This document shows, piece after piece, positions 8,928-16,902 of a stretch of 64,000 nt of DNA (the stretch's first letter is position 1; the number at the start of each line of letters is the position of its first letter). A program made the translations under genes and the position numbers. The notes beneath the pieces are model-generated. The model was not told the DNA's origin. It did not search any database and saw nothing but the letters and a program-made list of their open reading frames with translations. Source of the stretch: Halomonas sp. (lineage in GTDB: Bacteria > Pseudomonadota > Gammaproteobacteria > Pseudomonadales > Halomonadaceae); the NCBI RefSeq assembly GCF_017515565.1, contig NZ_JAFWFN010000022.1, positions 62,001-126,000 of the forward strand. The letters run 5' to 3'.

Positions 8928-10574
8928 ATGAAACTGCGTAACCGCAATATCGAGAAATTGCACACTGAAGAATTTGACGCGCTAATTATCGGTGGCGGCA
9001 TCAATGGTGCCGCCACCGCTGCTGCCCTGGCTGGCAAAGGCGCTAAAGTTGCCCTTATTGATCGTGGCGATTTTGCAGGCAGTACCAGCATGCACTCCTC
9101 CAACTTAGTGTGGGGGGGGATCAAATACATGGAAAGCAAAGACTTTGCACTGGTACGCAAGCTATGTAAGAGCAGAAACCACCTGATTAAAAGCTACCCA
9201 TCAACGGTACAAGAAATACGTTTTCTCACCACGATTGCGAAAGGTTTTCGTCACTCGCCACGCTATTTGTGGGCGGGTACTTGGCTCTACTGGCTAATGG
9301 GTAATGGATTTACAAAACTACCGCGTTTACTGACGCCGACCAAAATAAAGCAGGAAGAATCCATCATTAATGTTGAGGGTTCAGTGGGAGGGTTTGAGTA
9401 TTCAGACGCTTACCTACACGACAACGATGCCCGCTTTGTTTTTAACTTTGTACGCCATGCCCTCAACTACGGCGCCGTGGCCGCTAATTATGTAGAGTCA
9501 CTTGGCGCCGAGCGCGAAGGCGAGCAGTGGCTTACCAAGGCGCGTAACGTTATGGATGGGAGCACTTTTACCATTCGCTCCAAAGTGCTTATTAACGCCG
9601 CCGGGCCTTGGGTGGATCAGCACAATGCGCTGACCGGTCAAAAAACCACCCACCAGCACATGTATTCCAAGGGTATTCACTTAATTGTTCCGCAATTAAC
9701 CCGCATCAAGCGTGTGTTGGCATTTTTTGCTGATGATGGTCGGCTATTTTTTGTTATCCCCATGGGTAACCGCACCTGTATTGGCACCACCGATACGCAC
9801 ATGGAACACCCGGAGGTCGATGTTACCGCGGCTGATATTGCTTTCGTACTTGAAAACATCAATACGCGGTTGACCCTTAAAGCCCCCCTAACACCCGACG
9901 ATATTATTTCTACCCGGTGCGGGGTTCGTCCGCTGGCCATTAAGGCTGACCAGGGTAGCGATCGTGATTTTTTACAGCTTTCCCGCAAGCATGTTATCGA
10001 TACCAACGCCGAAAGCGCCCACATCAGTATTTTTGGCGGTAAGCTCACCGACTGTTTGAACGTAGGGGACGAAATATCAGAGGAAGTCTCCCGCCTAGGT
10101 GTCAACCTAACGGCGCCTAATTTTCACTGGTACGGCGAACCGCCCACGCCCGTCAAACAGCAGTTTATGGATCAAGCGGCACGCATGAACTTAGATGCCA
10201 TGACTGCTGCCAGCTCCTCTGAGCCACTCTCCTCTCGCCTGTGGCGGCGCTATGCTGAAAAGGCAATGGGAATGCTTGAGGAAATCCGTCAAGACCCTTC
10301 TGAAGCCGATATTCTCATCGAAGGCACGGAGTACATCCGCTGTGAATTAGCACATGCTAGGGATCATGAAATGATTACCCAGCTAGAAGACTTTTTACGC
10401 CGTAGAGCCAAAGTGTCATTGGTCGTTCAACACGAACAGCTACGCCAATCAAAGGGGCTGAAAGAGGCCTGCAAAGTACTGTTTGGTGAAGAGGCAGAAG
10501 AGCGTTTTAATACCTATTTTGAACAACATCGCGATACGGCTCGCCCGCCCAGCTCGGTAATTAAGAGCCGTTAA
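8928..10574 (+). CDS. glpD: Aerobic glycerol-3-phosphate dehydrogenase GlpD
   Basis: 548 residues from the ATG at 8928. A TTG 18 bases upstream is in frame but has no better ribosome site. The FAD-binding loop IGGGINGAATAAALA is near residue 21. Typical GlpD motifs are SSNLVWGGIKYME, LHDNDARFVF, NAAGPWVDQ and IFGGKLTDCLNVGDE. The enzyme oxidises sn-glycerol 3-phosphate to dihydroxyacetone phosphate at the inner membrane and passes electrons to quinone. It follows the glycerol transporter operon on the same strand, and glpK and glpR lie just beyond. Confidence 0.92.
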   Translation: MKLRNRNIEKLHTEEFDALIIGGGINGAATAAALAGKGAKVALIDRGDFAGSTSMHSSNLVWGGIKYMESKDFALVRKLCKSRNHLIKSYPSTVQEIRFLTTIAKGFRHSPRYLWAGTWLYWLMGNGFTKLPRLLTPTKIKQEESIINVEGSVGGFEYSDAYLHDNDARFVFNFVRHALNYGAVAANYVESLGAEREGEQWLTKARNVMDGSTFTIRSKVLINAAGPWVDQHNALTGQKTTHQHMYSKGIHLIVPQLTRIKRVLAFFADDGRLFFVIPMGNRTCIGTTDTHMEHPEVDVTAADIAFVLENINTRLTLKAPLTPDDIISTRCGVRPLAIKADQGSDRDFLQLSRKHVIDTNAESAHISIFGGKLTDCLNVGDEISEEVSRLGVNLTAPNFHWYGEPPTPVKQQFMDQAARMNLDAMTAASSSEPLSSRLWRRYAEKAMGMLEEIRQDPSEADILIEGTEYIRCELAHARDHEMITQLEDFLRRRAKVSLVVQHEQLRQSKGLKEACKVLFGEEAEERFNTYFEQHRDTARPPSSVIKSR

Positions 10575-10645
10575 TGTTTAGTAAAAATTTAACGTTATAA
10601 AAACAAAATAACTCAACGGTTAGCGATAGCTAAAAGTGCTTCATT

Positions 10646-10673
10646 AAAAACGCCCCCTCGTAAGCGAGGGGGC
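10646..10673 (-). terminator. Rho-independent terminator of the small gene at 10721-10945
   Basis: A 9-bp GC-rich stem GCCCCCTCG/CGAGGGGGC with loop TAAG. On the minus strand it is followed by a T run (the AAAAA at 10646-10650 on the plus strand). It is placed 48 bases after the stop of the minus-strand gene and may also stop glpD transcripts. Confidence 0.8.
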
Positions 10674-10720
10674 AATAATCGATGCAAGCTAATTACGGTG
10701 CAAACTAATTAGGGTTCTAT

Positions 10721-10945
10721 CTACTCTTCGTTTTCGATTAGCAGTTGTGAGTCGCCCGACAATACTTCATCCCACGCTTCTTCTAAGGTGCAGCCCAAAC
10801 GACTATCGATAGTATCAATAACCTCAACAGCGTGTTGGAGCGACTCGCGATTGCCTTTCAGAGCTAGAACCAGCTTAGCTAAGTCTTGCTTGCTGAATGT
10901 ACTAGCGATACGGTCGGCTTGTTGGCTCAATTCTGTGCAGTTCAT
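10721..10945 (-). CDS. Small hypothetical acidic protein
   Basis: 74 residues from the ATG at 10945. Its ribosome site GAGGGA is at correct distance. An in-frame TTG two codons earlier is less likely. The protein is soluble, mostly helical by composition and ends in an acidic tail (SQLLIENEE). It has no signal peptide or membrane segment. I recognise no family. A clear terminator follows, which supports a real monocistronic gene between glpD and glpK. Confidence 0.65.
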   Translation of the reverse strand: MNCTELSQQADRIASTFSKQDLAKLVLALKGNRESLQHAVEVIDTIDSRLGCTLEEAWDEVLSGDSQLLIENEE

Positions 10946-11513
10946 GGTCAATCCCTCATGGTATGGTCAGCCGCTGCTTGTATGTGGTGAAGCTCGTTTG
11001 CTGAAGAACAAGCAGCCATCTTAATTAACGACGATTGGTGACGTTGCTACTCATGCTGAGCCGGATAAGTGCTCAGTTCGGTAACTGCGAAACGGTCACA
11101 AGCTTTACAAGACCTTCGCCTTTGGCACCTGGGTACAACGTAGTGCCTCGGTTGTAGCAAGGGATCAGTTGAGTCACATCGGGATAACGATACATCTCCC
11201 TGATCCATGACTTCACTATGATTCAAGGAAGCTTTGCTAACAATGCGTCATTGGCAGCAGGAGGGGTTGTAGCTTGACTACATCAGGACACTGGCGAGGA
11301 GTTTGGTGACGAATAGTTTCAGGATTACTGCTAAGCGACTGTTTTAAAAGAAACACGATTTTTTAGAAAAGTTTAAAATAAGCATTTAAATAGCCGTAAA
11401 AATTCAAATACCGCATAAAAACTGTTTGTTGCAATAAATTAAAAGCGTGTGCAGTTTACACGCAGTAGCAAAATAAACCATACGACCAAGGGTGATAAAA
11501 CGCTCAACTGGAG
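10946..11513. other. Gene-free interval upstream of the small gene and downstream of glpK
   Basis: About 570 bases with no convincing reading frame on either strand. The left half has average composition. The part from about 11341 to 11480 is strongly AT-rich. It must hold the promoter of the minus-strand small gene. I see no tRNA, no clear repeat and no insertion sequence. A small RNA cannot be excluded. Confidence 0.5.
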
Positions 11514-11554
11514 AAAAAACAACGGCACTATTTAGAATTTAGAATAGCGCCGTT
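11514..11554 (-). terminator. Rho-independent terminator of glpK
   Basis: On the minus strand AACGGCGCTATT pairs with AATAGTGCCGTT (12 bp with one G-U pair), followed by GTTTTTT. It lies 27 bases after the glpK stop. Confidence 0.85.
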
Positions 11555-11580
11555 ATATACCTGTTAACACGTGAACGTTA

Positions 11581-13062
11581 TTAATTAGAACGCACACGTG
11601 ACACCGCATCCAGCCAGCCTTGGTAGAGGTGTTCGCGAGTGGTCTCTTCCATCATGGGCGTGAAACTTTTCTCACAACGCCATAGCTGCTCTATCTCTTC
11701 AAGGGAGTCGTACCACCCCAGGCGCAGCCCGGCTAGATAAGCAGCGCCTAGCGCGGTGGTTTCCAGGATGGTCGGCCTATCTACCTGAACATTAAGCATG
11801 TCGGCCAAAAACTGCATTACCCAGCTGTTTTTTACCATGCCCCCATCCACACGAAGGTTTTTCGGTGCAGCATCCATGTCATCATTCATGCAGTGCTGTA
11901 GGTCGAGGGTTTGGTAACAGACGGCCTGAAGTCCAGCGGCGACAATTTCAGCAATCCCGGTGTCCCGAGTAAGTCCAAATATCGCCCCTCGGGCTTTCGG
12001 GTCCCAGTGAGGTGCGCCTAACCCTGTAAAAGCAGGCACTAAATATACGCTGTGCCCACTACGGGTTTCCCGCGCTAGCGCTTCGGTTTCAGAGGCATCA
12101 GCAAAAAGGTTTAAGCCGTCACGTAACCACTGCACCGTAGCACCCGCTACAAAAATACTGCCTTCCATGGCGTAGGTGGGCTTACCGTTTAACCGATACC
12201 CGATAGTAGTCAGCAAGCGATTGCGTGAAAGAGAAGGCGTATCCCCGGTATTTACAATCATAAAGCACCCGGTACCGTAGGTGCTTTTCCCCATGCCCGG
12301 CTGAAAACAGGCCTGCCCTACCAGTGCAGCTTGCTGGTCACCGGCAACACCGGCAATAGGCAGCGGTTCTCCCAGCCAGCTCACTTCCAGCGTACCAAAA
12401 TCGTCGCTGGAGTCTTTCACTTCCGGCAGCATGTTGGCCGGAACGTTATACAGCTTCAGCAGCGATTCATCCCACTGCTGCGTATGGATGTTAAATAGCG
12501 CTGTACGCGAGGCGTTAGTAGCATCTGTTGCGTGTTTACCACCGGTTAAACGCCAGATAAGAAAGCTGTCCACCGTGCCAAACGCTAATTCACCGCGCTC
12601 AGCCCGCTCCCGAGCGCCCTCTACATGATCCAAAATCCATGCAAGCTTAGTCGCCGAAAAATAAGGATCAATTAACAGGCCCGTTTTCGCCTGCACTTCC
12701 TCAGTGTGACCCTGGTCACGCAGCGACTGGCACAGCTCAGAGGTACGCCGGTCTTGCCATACAATGGCGTTATAGATAGGTTTTCCTGTTTTACGATCCC
12801 AAACAACCGTCGTTTCACGCTGATTGGTAATACCGACACCATCTACTTGCGAAGCGCTGATATTAGCCTTAACCAGCACCTCTTTGCAGGTTGCGATGAC
12901 CGACTCCCAGATGTCTTCAGGATTGTGCTCAATCCAGCCATCCTCTGGGAAATGTTGGGGGAACTCCTGTTGGGCGATAGCGGTAATTTGCCCCTGGCGA
13001 TCAAACAGAATAGCGCGGGAGCTGGTCGTACCTTGATCGATGGCGAGAATAAAAGAGGTCAT
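11581..13062 (-). CDS. glpK: Glycerol kinase
   Basis: 493 residues, the usual length of the FGGY kinase GlpK. The N-terminus has [15 protein letters not shown] (phosphate loop), then [22 protein letters not shown], and [12 protein letters not shown] with the substrate arginine and aspartate. A late [11 protein letters not shown] segment and a DGGM motif ([15 protein letters not shown]) complete the family pattern. It phosphorylates glycerol to glycerol 3-phosphate, the substrate of GlpD. glpR lies 136 bases upstream on the same strand, and glpK has its own likely promoter with CTTTCG repeats. Confidence 0.95.
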   Translation of the reverse strand: MTSFILAIDQGTTSSRAILFDRQGQITAIAQQEFPQHFPEDGWIEHNPEDIWESVIATCKEVLVKANISASQVDGVGITNQRETTVVWDRKTGKPIYNAIVWQDRRTSELCQSLRDQGHTEEVQAKTGLLIDPYFSATKLAWILDHVEGARERAERGELAFGTVDSFLIWRLTGGKHATDATNASRTALFNIHTQQWDESLLKLYNVPANMLPEVKDSSDDFGTLEVSWLGEPLPIAGVAGDQQAALVGQACFQPGMGKSTYGTGCFMIVNTGDTPSLSRNRLLTTIGYRLNGKPTYAMEGSIFVAGATVQWLRDGLNLFADASETEALARETRSGHSVYLVPAFTGLGAPHWDPKARGAIFGLTRDTGIAEIVAAGLQAVCYQTLDLQHCMNDDMDAAPKNLRVDGGMVKNSWVMQFLADMLNVQVDRPTILETTALGAAYLAGLRLGWYDSLEEIEQLWRCEKSFTPMMEETTREHLYQGWLDAVSRVRSN

Positions 13063-13067
13063 ATGAC

Positions 13068-13113
13068 GTTCGCTTTGTTGTAGGTGTCTTTCGAATTTAT
13101 TTTTTTACTTTCG
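13068..13113 (-). promoter_or_regulatory. Candidate GlpR operator: TTCG direct repeats upstream of glpK
   Basis: Plus-strand CTTTCG occurs at 13088-13093 and 13108-13113, and a related GTTCG at 13068-13072. The spacing is about 20 bases, or two helical turns. The repeats sit just upstream of the glpK start. Similar TTTCG/CGAAA elements precede glpS. Assignment to GlpR is an inference. Confidence 0.45.
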
Positions 13114-13198
13114 CTTTATTATCATTCAAGGCTACTCCAGCCTCCTAAAAGGTCAAGTATGAACCTTCTATGCAAAACTGGTGCTCTAATGCAATTCA

Positions 13199-13957
13199 CT
13201 ACGCAATATGCAGCGCTACGCCATGCTGTTTAAGCAGTTGCAGAATCGTTTCAGGGGGGGGGCGGTCGGTAAACAGAGCATCTAACTGAGAAATATTACC
13301 CTGGCGAACAACAGGGTTTCGGCGGAACTTCGAGTAATCAGCTGCTAAGTAAATGCGTCGTGAATTGGCAATAATAGCTTGGGCAACGCGTACTTCTTGG
13401 TAGTCAAACTCCAGCAGTGAGCCATCTTCATCAATACCACTGATCCCGATAATGCCGTAATCCACCTTAAACTGGTTAATAAAATCGATGGTTGCCTCAC
13501 CAATAATACCGCCATCCCGTGAGCGCACCTGGCCACCGGCAATAATCACTGTGAAGTCTTCTTTATGCTGAAGAATAGCCGCCACGTTGAGGTTGTTGGT
13601 GATAATTTCCAAGCCCTGATGCTCCAGCAACGCTTGAGCAATCATTTCATTGCTGGTGCCGATATTGATAAACAGCGAGGAGTGGTTAGGGATATGTTCT
13701 GCTAAACAGAGGGCAATGCGCTCTTTCTCTTCCAGGTGCAAGGTTTTGCGCGTGCTATAGGCCGTATTGACAGTGCTTGACTCAATTCCCACCCCACCAT
13801 GTACCCGCCGCACCCGGCCTTCGTCGGCAAGAGTATTCAAATCTCGCCGAATGGTCTGCGGGGTGACTGAAAAGTGGTCGGTGAGCTGTTCTATGCTCAT
13901 ATAGCCGTGCTGTCGAACGAGCTCGACAATGGCATCCTGGCGAAACTGTTGGTTCAT
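13199..13957 (-). CDS. glpR: DeoR-family glycerol regulon repressor GlpR
   Basis: 252 residues, typical for GlpR. A DeoR-type helix-turn-helix covers about residues 1-60 (FSVTPQTIRRDLNTLADEG is the recognition part), followed by RRVHGGVG. The sugar-phosphate sensor domain follows, with LFINIGTSNEMIAQAL, IIAGGQVRSRDGGIIG and LAADYSKF. The expected effector is glycerol 3-phosphate. It lies upstream of glpK on the same strand and probably controls glpK and the glpSTPQV-glpD operon. Confidence 0.88.
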   Translation of the reverse strand: MNQQFRQDAIVELVRQHGYMSIEQLTDHFSVTPQTIRRDLNTLADEGRVRRVHGGVGIESSTVNTAYSTRKTLHLEEKERIALCLAEHIPNHSSLFINIGTSNEMIAQALLEHQGLEIITNNLNVAAILQHKEDFTVIIAGGQVRSRDGGIIGEATIDFINQFKVDYGIIGISGIDEDGSLLEFDYQEVRVAQAIIANSRRIYLAADYSKFRRNPVVRQGNISQLDALFTDRPPPETILQLLKQHGVALHIA

Positions 13958-14046
13958 AGGCCCGGCCTGTTAATTATTTGTTTATCTTTACGCATAGTAG
14001 ATTAGCAAAATTTTCGTCACTTATAACTTGCCGCATAGAAGCTACA

Positions 14047-15912
14047 TCAAAGCGGCCACACCCAAAGGATCATGGGTATCGCAACCGCCAGCACCACTAA
14101 AGAAAGAGGCAACCCCAATTTCCAGTAGTCACCAAATCGATACCCGCCGGGGCCAAGCACCAGAGTGTTCGACTGATGGCCGATAGGGGTCAAAAACGCG
14201 CAGGAAGCACTCACCGCAACAACCATCAAAAAAGGATCCATGGAGACATCAAAGCCGCTCGCTAAGCTTGCTGCTATGGGTGCCATTAATAGCGCGGCGG
14301 CAGCATTATTCACCACGTTGGAAAGCAGCATGGAGATAATAAATAGACCAACCAAGGAAACAATAATGGGCCACTCGACGCCAAACCTTAGCAGTGCATC
14401 GGCAATAATTTCAGCGCCACCGCTGGTCTCCAACGCCTCACCCACAGGCAGCATTGCCGCTAGCAGCACAATCACCGGGCCATCAATGGCCTGGTAGCCC
14501 TCTCGCAGCGGCAGCACGCCGATGAGCAGCGAAATTAATGCCGCTGTACTCATCGCAACCGCTGCAGGCAGCAAATCAAACAGCATGGCCATAATCGCTA
14601 ATGCGAAGATACCTATCGACATCGCCAATTTTCGCGGCTGTCCTAGGTGGAGCTCGCGGTTAGCCAAAGGGAGACAACCTAAGGTGGAGAGGCTTTCAGA
14701 CATTTCATTTTCGCTACCCTGAAGCAGCAATACATCGCCGGTTTGAAAGCGAATATCCCGCAGGCGCTGTTTCAAACGCCCACCATCTCGCGCTACGGCC
14801 ACTAAGTGCAGGCCAAACTGCTGATTTAAGCGCAGTTGGCGCACACTTCGATTCACCATCATCGAATCATTGCGCACCACCGCTTCAATTAGCTGCAGGC
14901 CTTCAGTATTCACTGGCTGACGTTGGTCGGCGTCTTGAGCGTCATTATCTTGAGAGCTATCGTCGGCATTCTCAGCCTTCTCATTACCATCGTCGGCTTC
15001 TTCGGGTTCCGCAATGGCGCTTAAACCTACCTTGTCTTCAAGCAGCTTCAGTTCATCGGGGCCTGCTTCAAGCAGGAGAATATCGCCCTCTTTAAGCACC
15101 CCATGAAAGTTATAGCCCGCCCGACGGTCGTCGTCCCGAACGACAGCGAGCACAGGAAGAGTCTCTTCCAACTCGTCATGCAGCTGCTGCAGGGTCAGCC
15201 CATTGGCTTTGGAGGCTTCCGTTACGTTTAATTCCACTAAATAATTAGCGGTATCAAACATTTCTTCCGTTGAGGCTTGGCCACTGCGTTTCGGGGTTAA
15301 GCGCCAGCCCACCACCACAATAAACACCAGGCCCACTAACGCAACCGCAATCCCCACCGGAGCAAAGCTAAACATACCAAAACTCTCACCGGTCACGCTG
15401 CCGCGATAAGTGGCGATGATAATATTCGGCGGCGTTCCAATCAGGGTGGTTAACCCACCCAGCAGCGAGCCAAACGCCAGGGGCATTAATAGCAGTGAAG
15501 GAGAGGTGTTGTGTTCACGGGCAAGACGCATAGCCACAGGCAATAATAATGCAAGGGCTCCCACGTTGTTCATCATGCCGGAAAGCACCACAACGGTGCC
15601 GACCAGCGCTAGGAGCTGCAGCAGTAACCGTTCGCCAACCCTCAGCACTTGATTGGCAATAATATCCACCACGCCAGAGCGCTCAAAACCACGGCTAATC
15701 ACCAACACAGCAGCTACCGTGATAACGGCTGGGTGACCAAACCCCATAAACGCAGCATCGGCGGGTACTAACCCAAGCATTACCGAGCCAAGCAGGGCTG
15801 CCAGCGCGACTAAATCATAGCGAAAGCGCCCCCACATGAAGGCAGCTAAGGTGACACCCAAAACAATAAATACCAAGGTACTAGGCGCTAGCCCCAAACT
15901 TTCCAATGTCAT
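14047..15912 (-). CDS. SLC13/DASS-type anion permease with two TrkA-C (RCK_C) domains
   Basis: 621 residues. The N-terminal half has about five membrane helices with the family signature GGLTTLIGTPPN near residue 155. Two cytoplasmic RCK_C domains follow (about 215-295 and 335-415). They are joined by a very acidic linker rich in E, D, N and Q. The C-terminal half has more helices with ASCAFLTPIGHQSN near residue 575. Relatives move sulfate, dicarboxylates or other anions with sodium or protons. The substrate cannot be read from the sequence. A GGGAG ribosome site lies 11 bases before the ATG. It is transcribed toward glpR with about 90 bases between the two. Confidence 0.8.
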   Translation of the reverse strand: MTLESLGLAPSTLVFIVLGVTLAAFMWGRFRYDLVALAALLGSVMLGLVPADAAFMGFGHPAVITVAAVLVISRGFERSGVVDIIANQVLRVGERLLLQLLALVGTVVVLSGMMNNVGALALLLPVAMRLAREHNTSPSLLLMPLAFGSLLGGLTTLIGTPPNIIIATYRGSVTGESFGMFSFAPVGIAVALVGLVFIVVVGWRLTPKRSGQASTEEMFDTANYLVELNVTEASKANGLTLQQLHDELEETLPVLAVVRDDDRRAGYNFHGVLKEGDILLLEAGPDELKLLEDKVGLSAIAEPEEADDGNEKAENADDSSQDNDAQDADQRQPVNTEGLQLIEAVVRNDSMMVNRSVRQLRLNQQFGLHLVAVARDGGRLKQRLRDIRFQTGDVLLLQGSENEMSESLSTLGCLPLANRELHLGQPRKLAMSIGIFALAIMAMLFDLLPAAVAMSTAALISLLIGVLPLREGYQAIDGPVIVLLAAMLPVGEALETSGGAEIIADALLRFGVEWPIIVSLVGLFIISMLLSNVVNNAAAALLMAPIAASLASGFDVSMDPFLMVVAVSASCAFLTPIGHQSNTLVLGPGGYRFGDYWKLGLPLSLVVLAVAIPMILWVWPL

Positions 15913-16049
15913 ACGTATGCCATCTCCCTATGTTGCGAACATCTATTAAGCACGCCACACAGTGAGCGACGCATAAGCCCTTGAGTCAGGTACAAGGACT
16001 ATACGACCGTAAAGCGACTGAAAACAGTGACATCCGCCAAACAAATAAC

Positions 16050-16074
16050 AAAAAGCCTGGCGTGGCCAGGCTTT
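16050..16074 (-). terminator. Rho-independent terminator of the crotonase/acyl-CoA synthetase operon
   Basis: A perfect 10-bp stem AAAGCCTGGC/GCCAGGCTTT with a 3-base loop, followed on the minus strand by a T run. It is 24 bases after the stop of the crotonase gene. Confidence 0.85.
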
Positions 16075-16098
16075 GATAGGCATAAACATGAACCTTAT

Positions 16099-16902
16099 TT
16101 ATTTTTTCATACTGGCCAGCAGCCGTTCAACGGCCTCTAGATGCTCCGGCTCGTTGTGACACATACCCTGGAAAACCGCGCAAACATCTAAAAAGCCTTT
16201 TAGCTCCATCGTGGGCGCCATTTTCATCAGCCGCTTGGTTAAGCGAGTGGCCTTGGGAGGCTGGGCGGCTATTCGGTTGGCATGCGCCATGGCGGTCGCT
16301 ATTAAGTCATTTGGTTCAACAACCTCTAGCACCACGCCGTAAGCAAGCGCCTCTTCTGCGGTGATTATCCGCCCAGAGAGCGTCAGCTCAAAAGCACGCT
16401 GGTAACCTATCTGGCGCTGCATAAACCATGCACCGCCATCGCCGGGAATGATCCCCAGGTTAAGGAAGGTTTCGCCAAATTTAGCGCGGTTTGAAGCAAC
16501 ACGAATATCGGCCATATTGGCCAAATCAAATCCTGCGCCGATAGCGGCTCCGTTAACCGCGGCAATAATCGGCACTTCCACCCGATCAAGCGCCAGCGGC
16601 ATGCGCTGTATGCCCCGCCGATAGCGCTCGGCAACTTCAGCAACGTCACCGGCAAAGTCACCGCCTCGTTCTGCCATATCTTTAACGTTACCACCTGCGC
16701 AGAAGGCAGAGCCCGCGCCAGTCACCACCAGTACGGAAACCTCTTGGCAATGGTTTACCCACTCCGCGGTCGCCACAATATCATCGACAAGCTGGGTGCC
16801 CGTTAACGCATTACGCACGTCGTGGCGGTTTAAGGTAAGCGTTGCTACGCGATTTTCCAGCGTTAAAGTAGCATCAACTAGTTCAGGTACCGCTTGGCTC
16901 AT
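16099..16902 (-). CDS. Crotonase-family protein (annotated type: enoyl-CoA hydratase), atypical active site
   Basis: 267 residues with the crotonase fold: the CoA-binding oxyanion loop GAGSAFCAGG near residue 64 and NGAAIGAGFDLANMAD near 115. By manual alignment to rat mitochondrial hydratase, the first catalytic Glu (CEL) is replaced by Asp (FDL). The second (PE in FGQPEILLG) is Phe (FGETFLNLG). Simple hydratase activity is therefore doubtful. It may be another crotonase reaction such as isomerase, thioesterase or hydrolase. Its start overlaps the stop of the acyl-CoA synthetase by 4 bases (ATGA), so the two are translationally coupled. Confidence 0.8.
   Translation of the reverse strand: MSQAVPELVDATLTLENRVATLTLNRHDVRNALTGTQLVDDIVATAEWVNHCQEVSVLVVTGAGSAFCAGGNVKDMAERGGDFAGDVAEVAERYRRGIQRMPLALDRVEVPIIAAVNGAAIGAGFDLANMADIRVASNRAKFGETFLNLGIIPGDGGAWFMQRQIGYQRAFELTLSGRIITAEEALAYGVVLEVVEPNDLIATAMAHANRIAAQPPKATRLTKRLMKMAPTMELKGFLDVCAVFQGMCHNEPEHLEAVERLLASMKK

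Noticed and set aside
9677-10105. 142-codon minus-strand frame inside glpD
   Set aside because: It lies wholly within a well-supported gene and has no recognisable motif.
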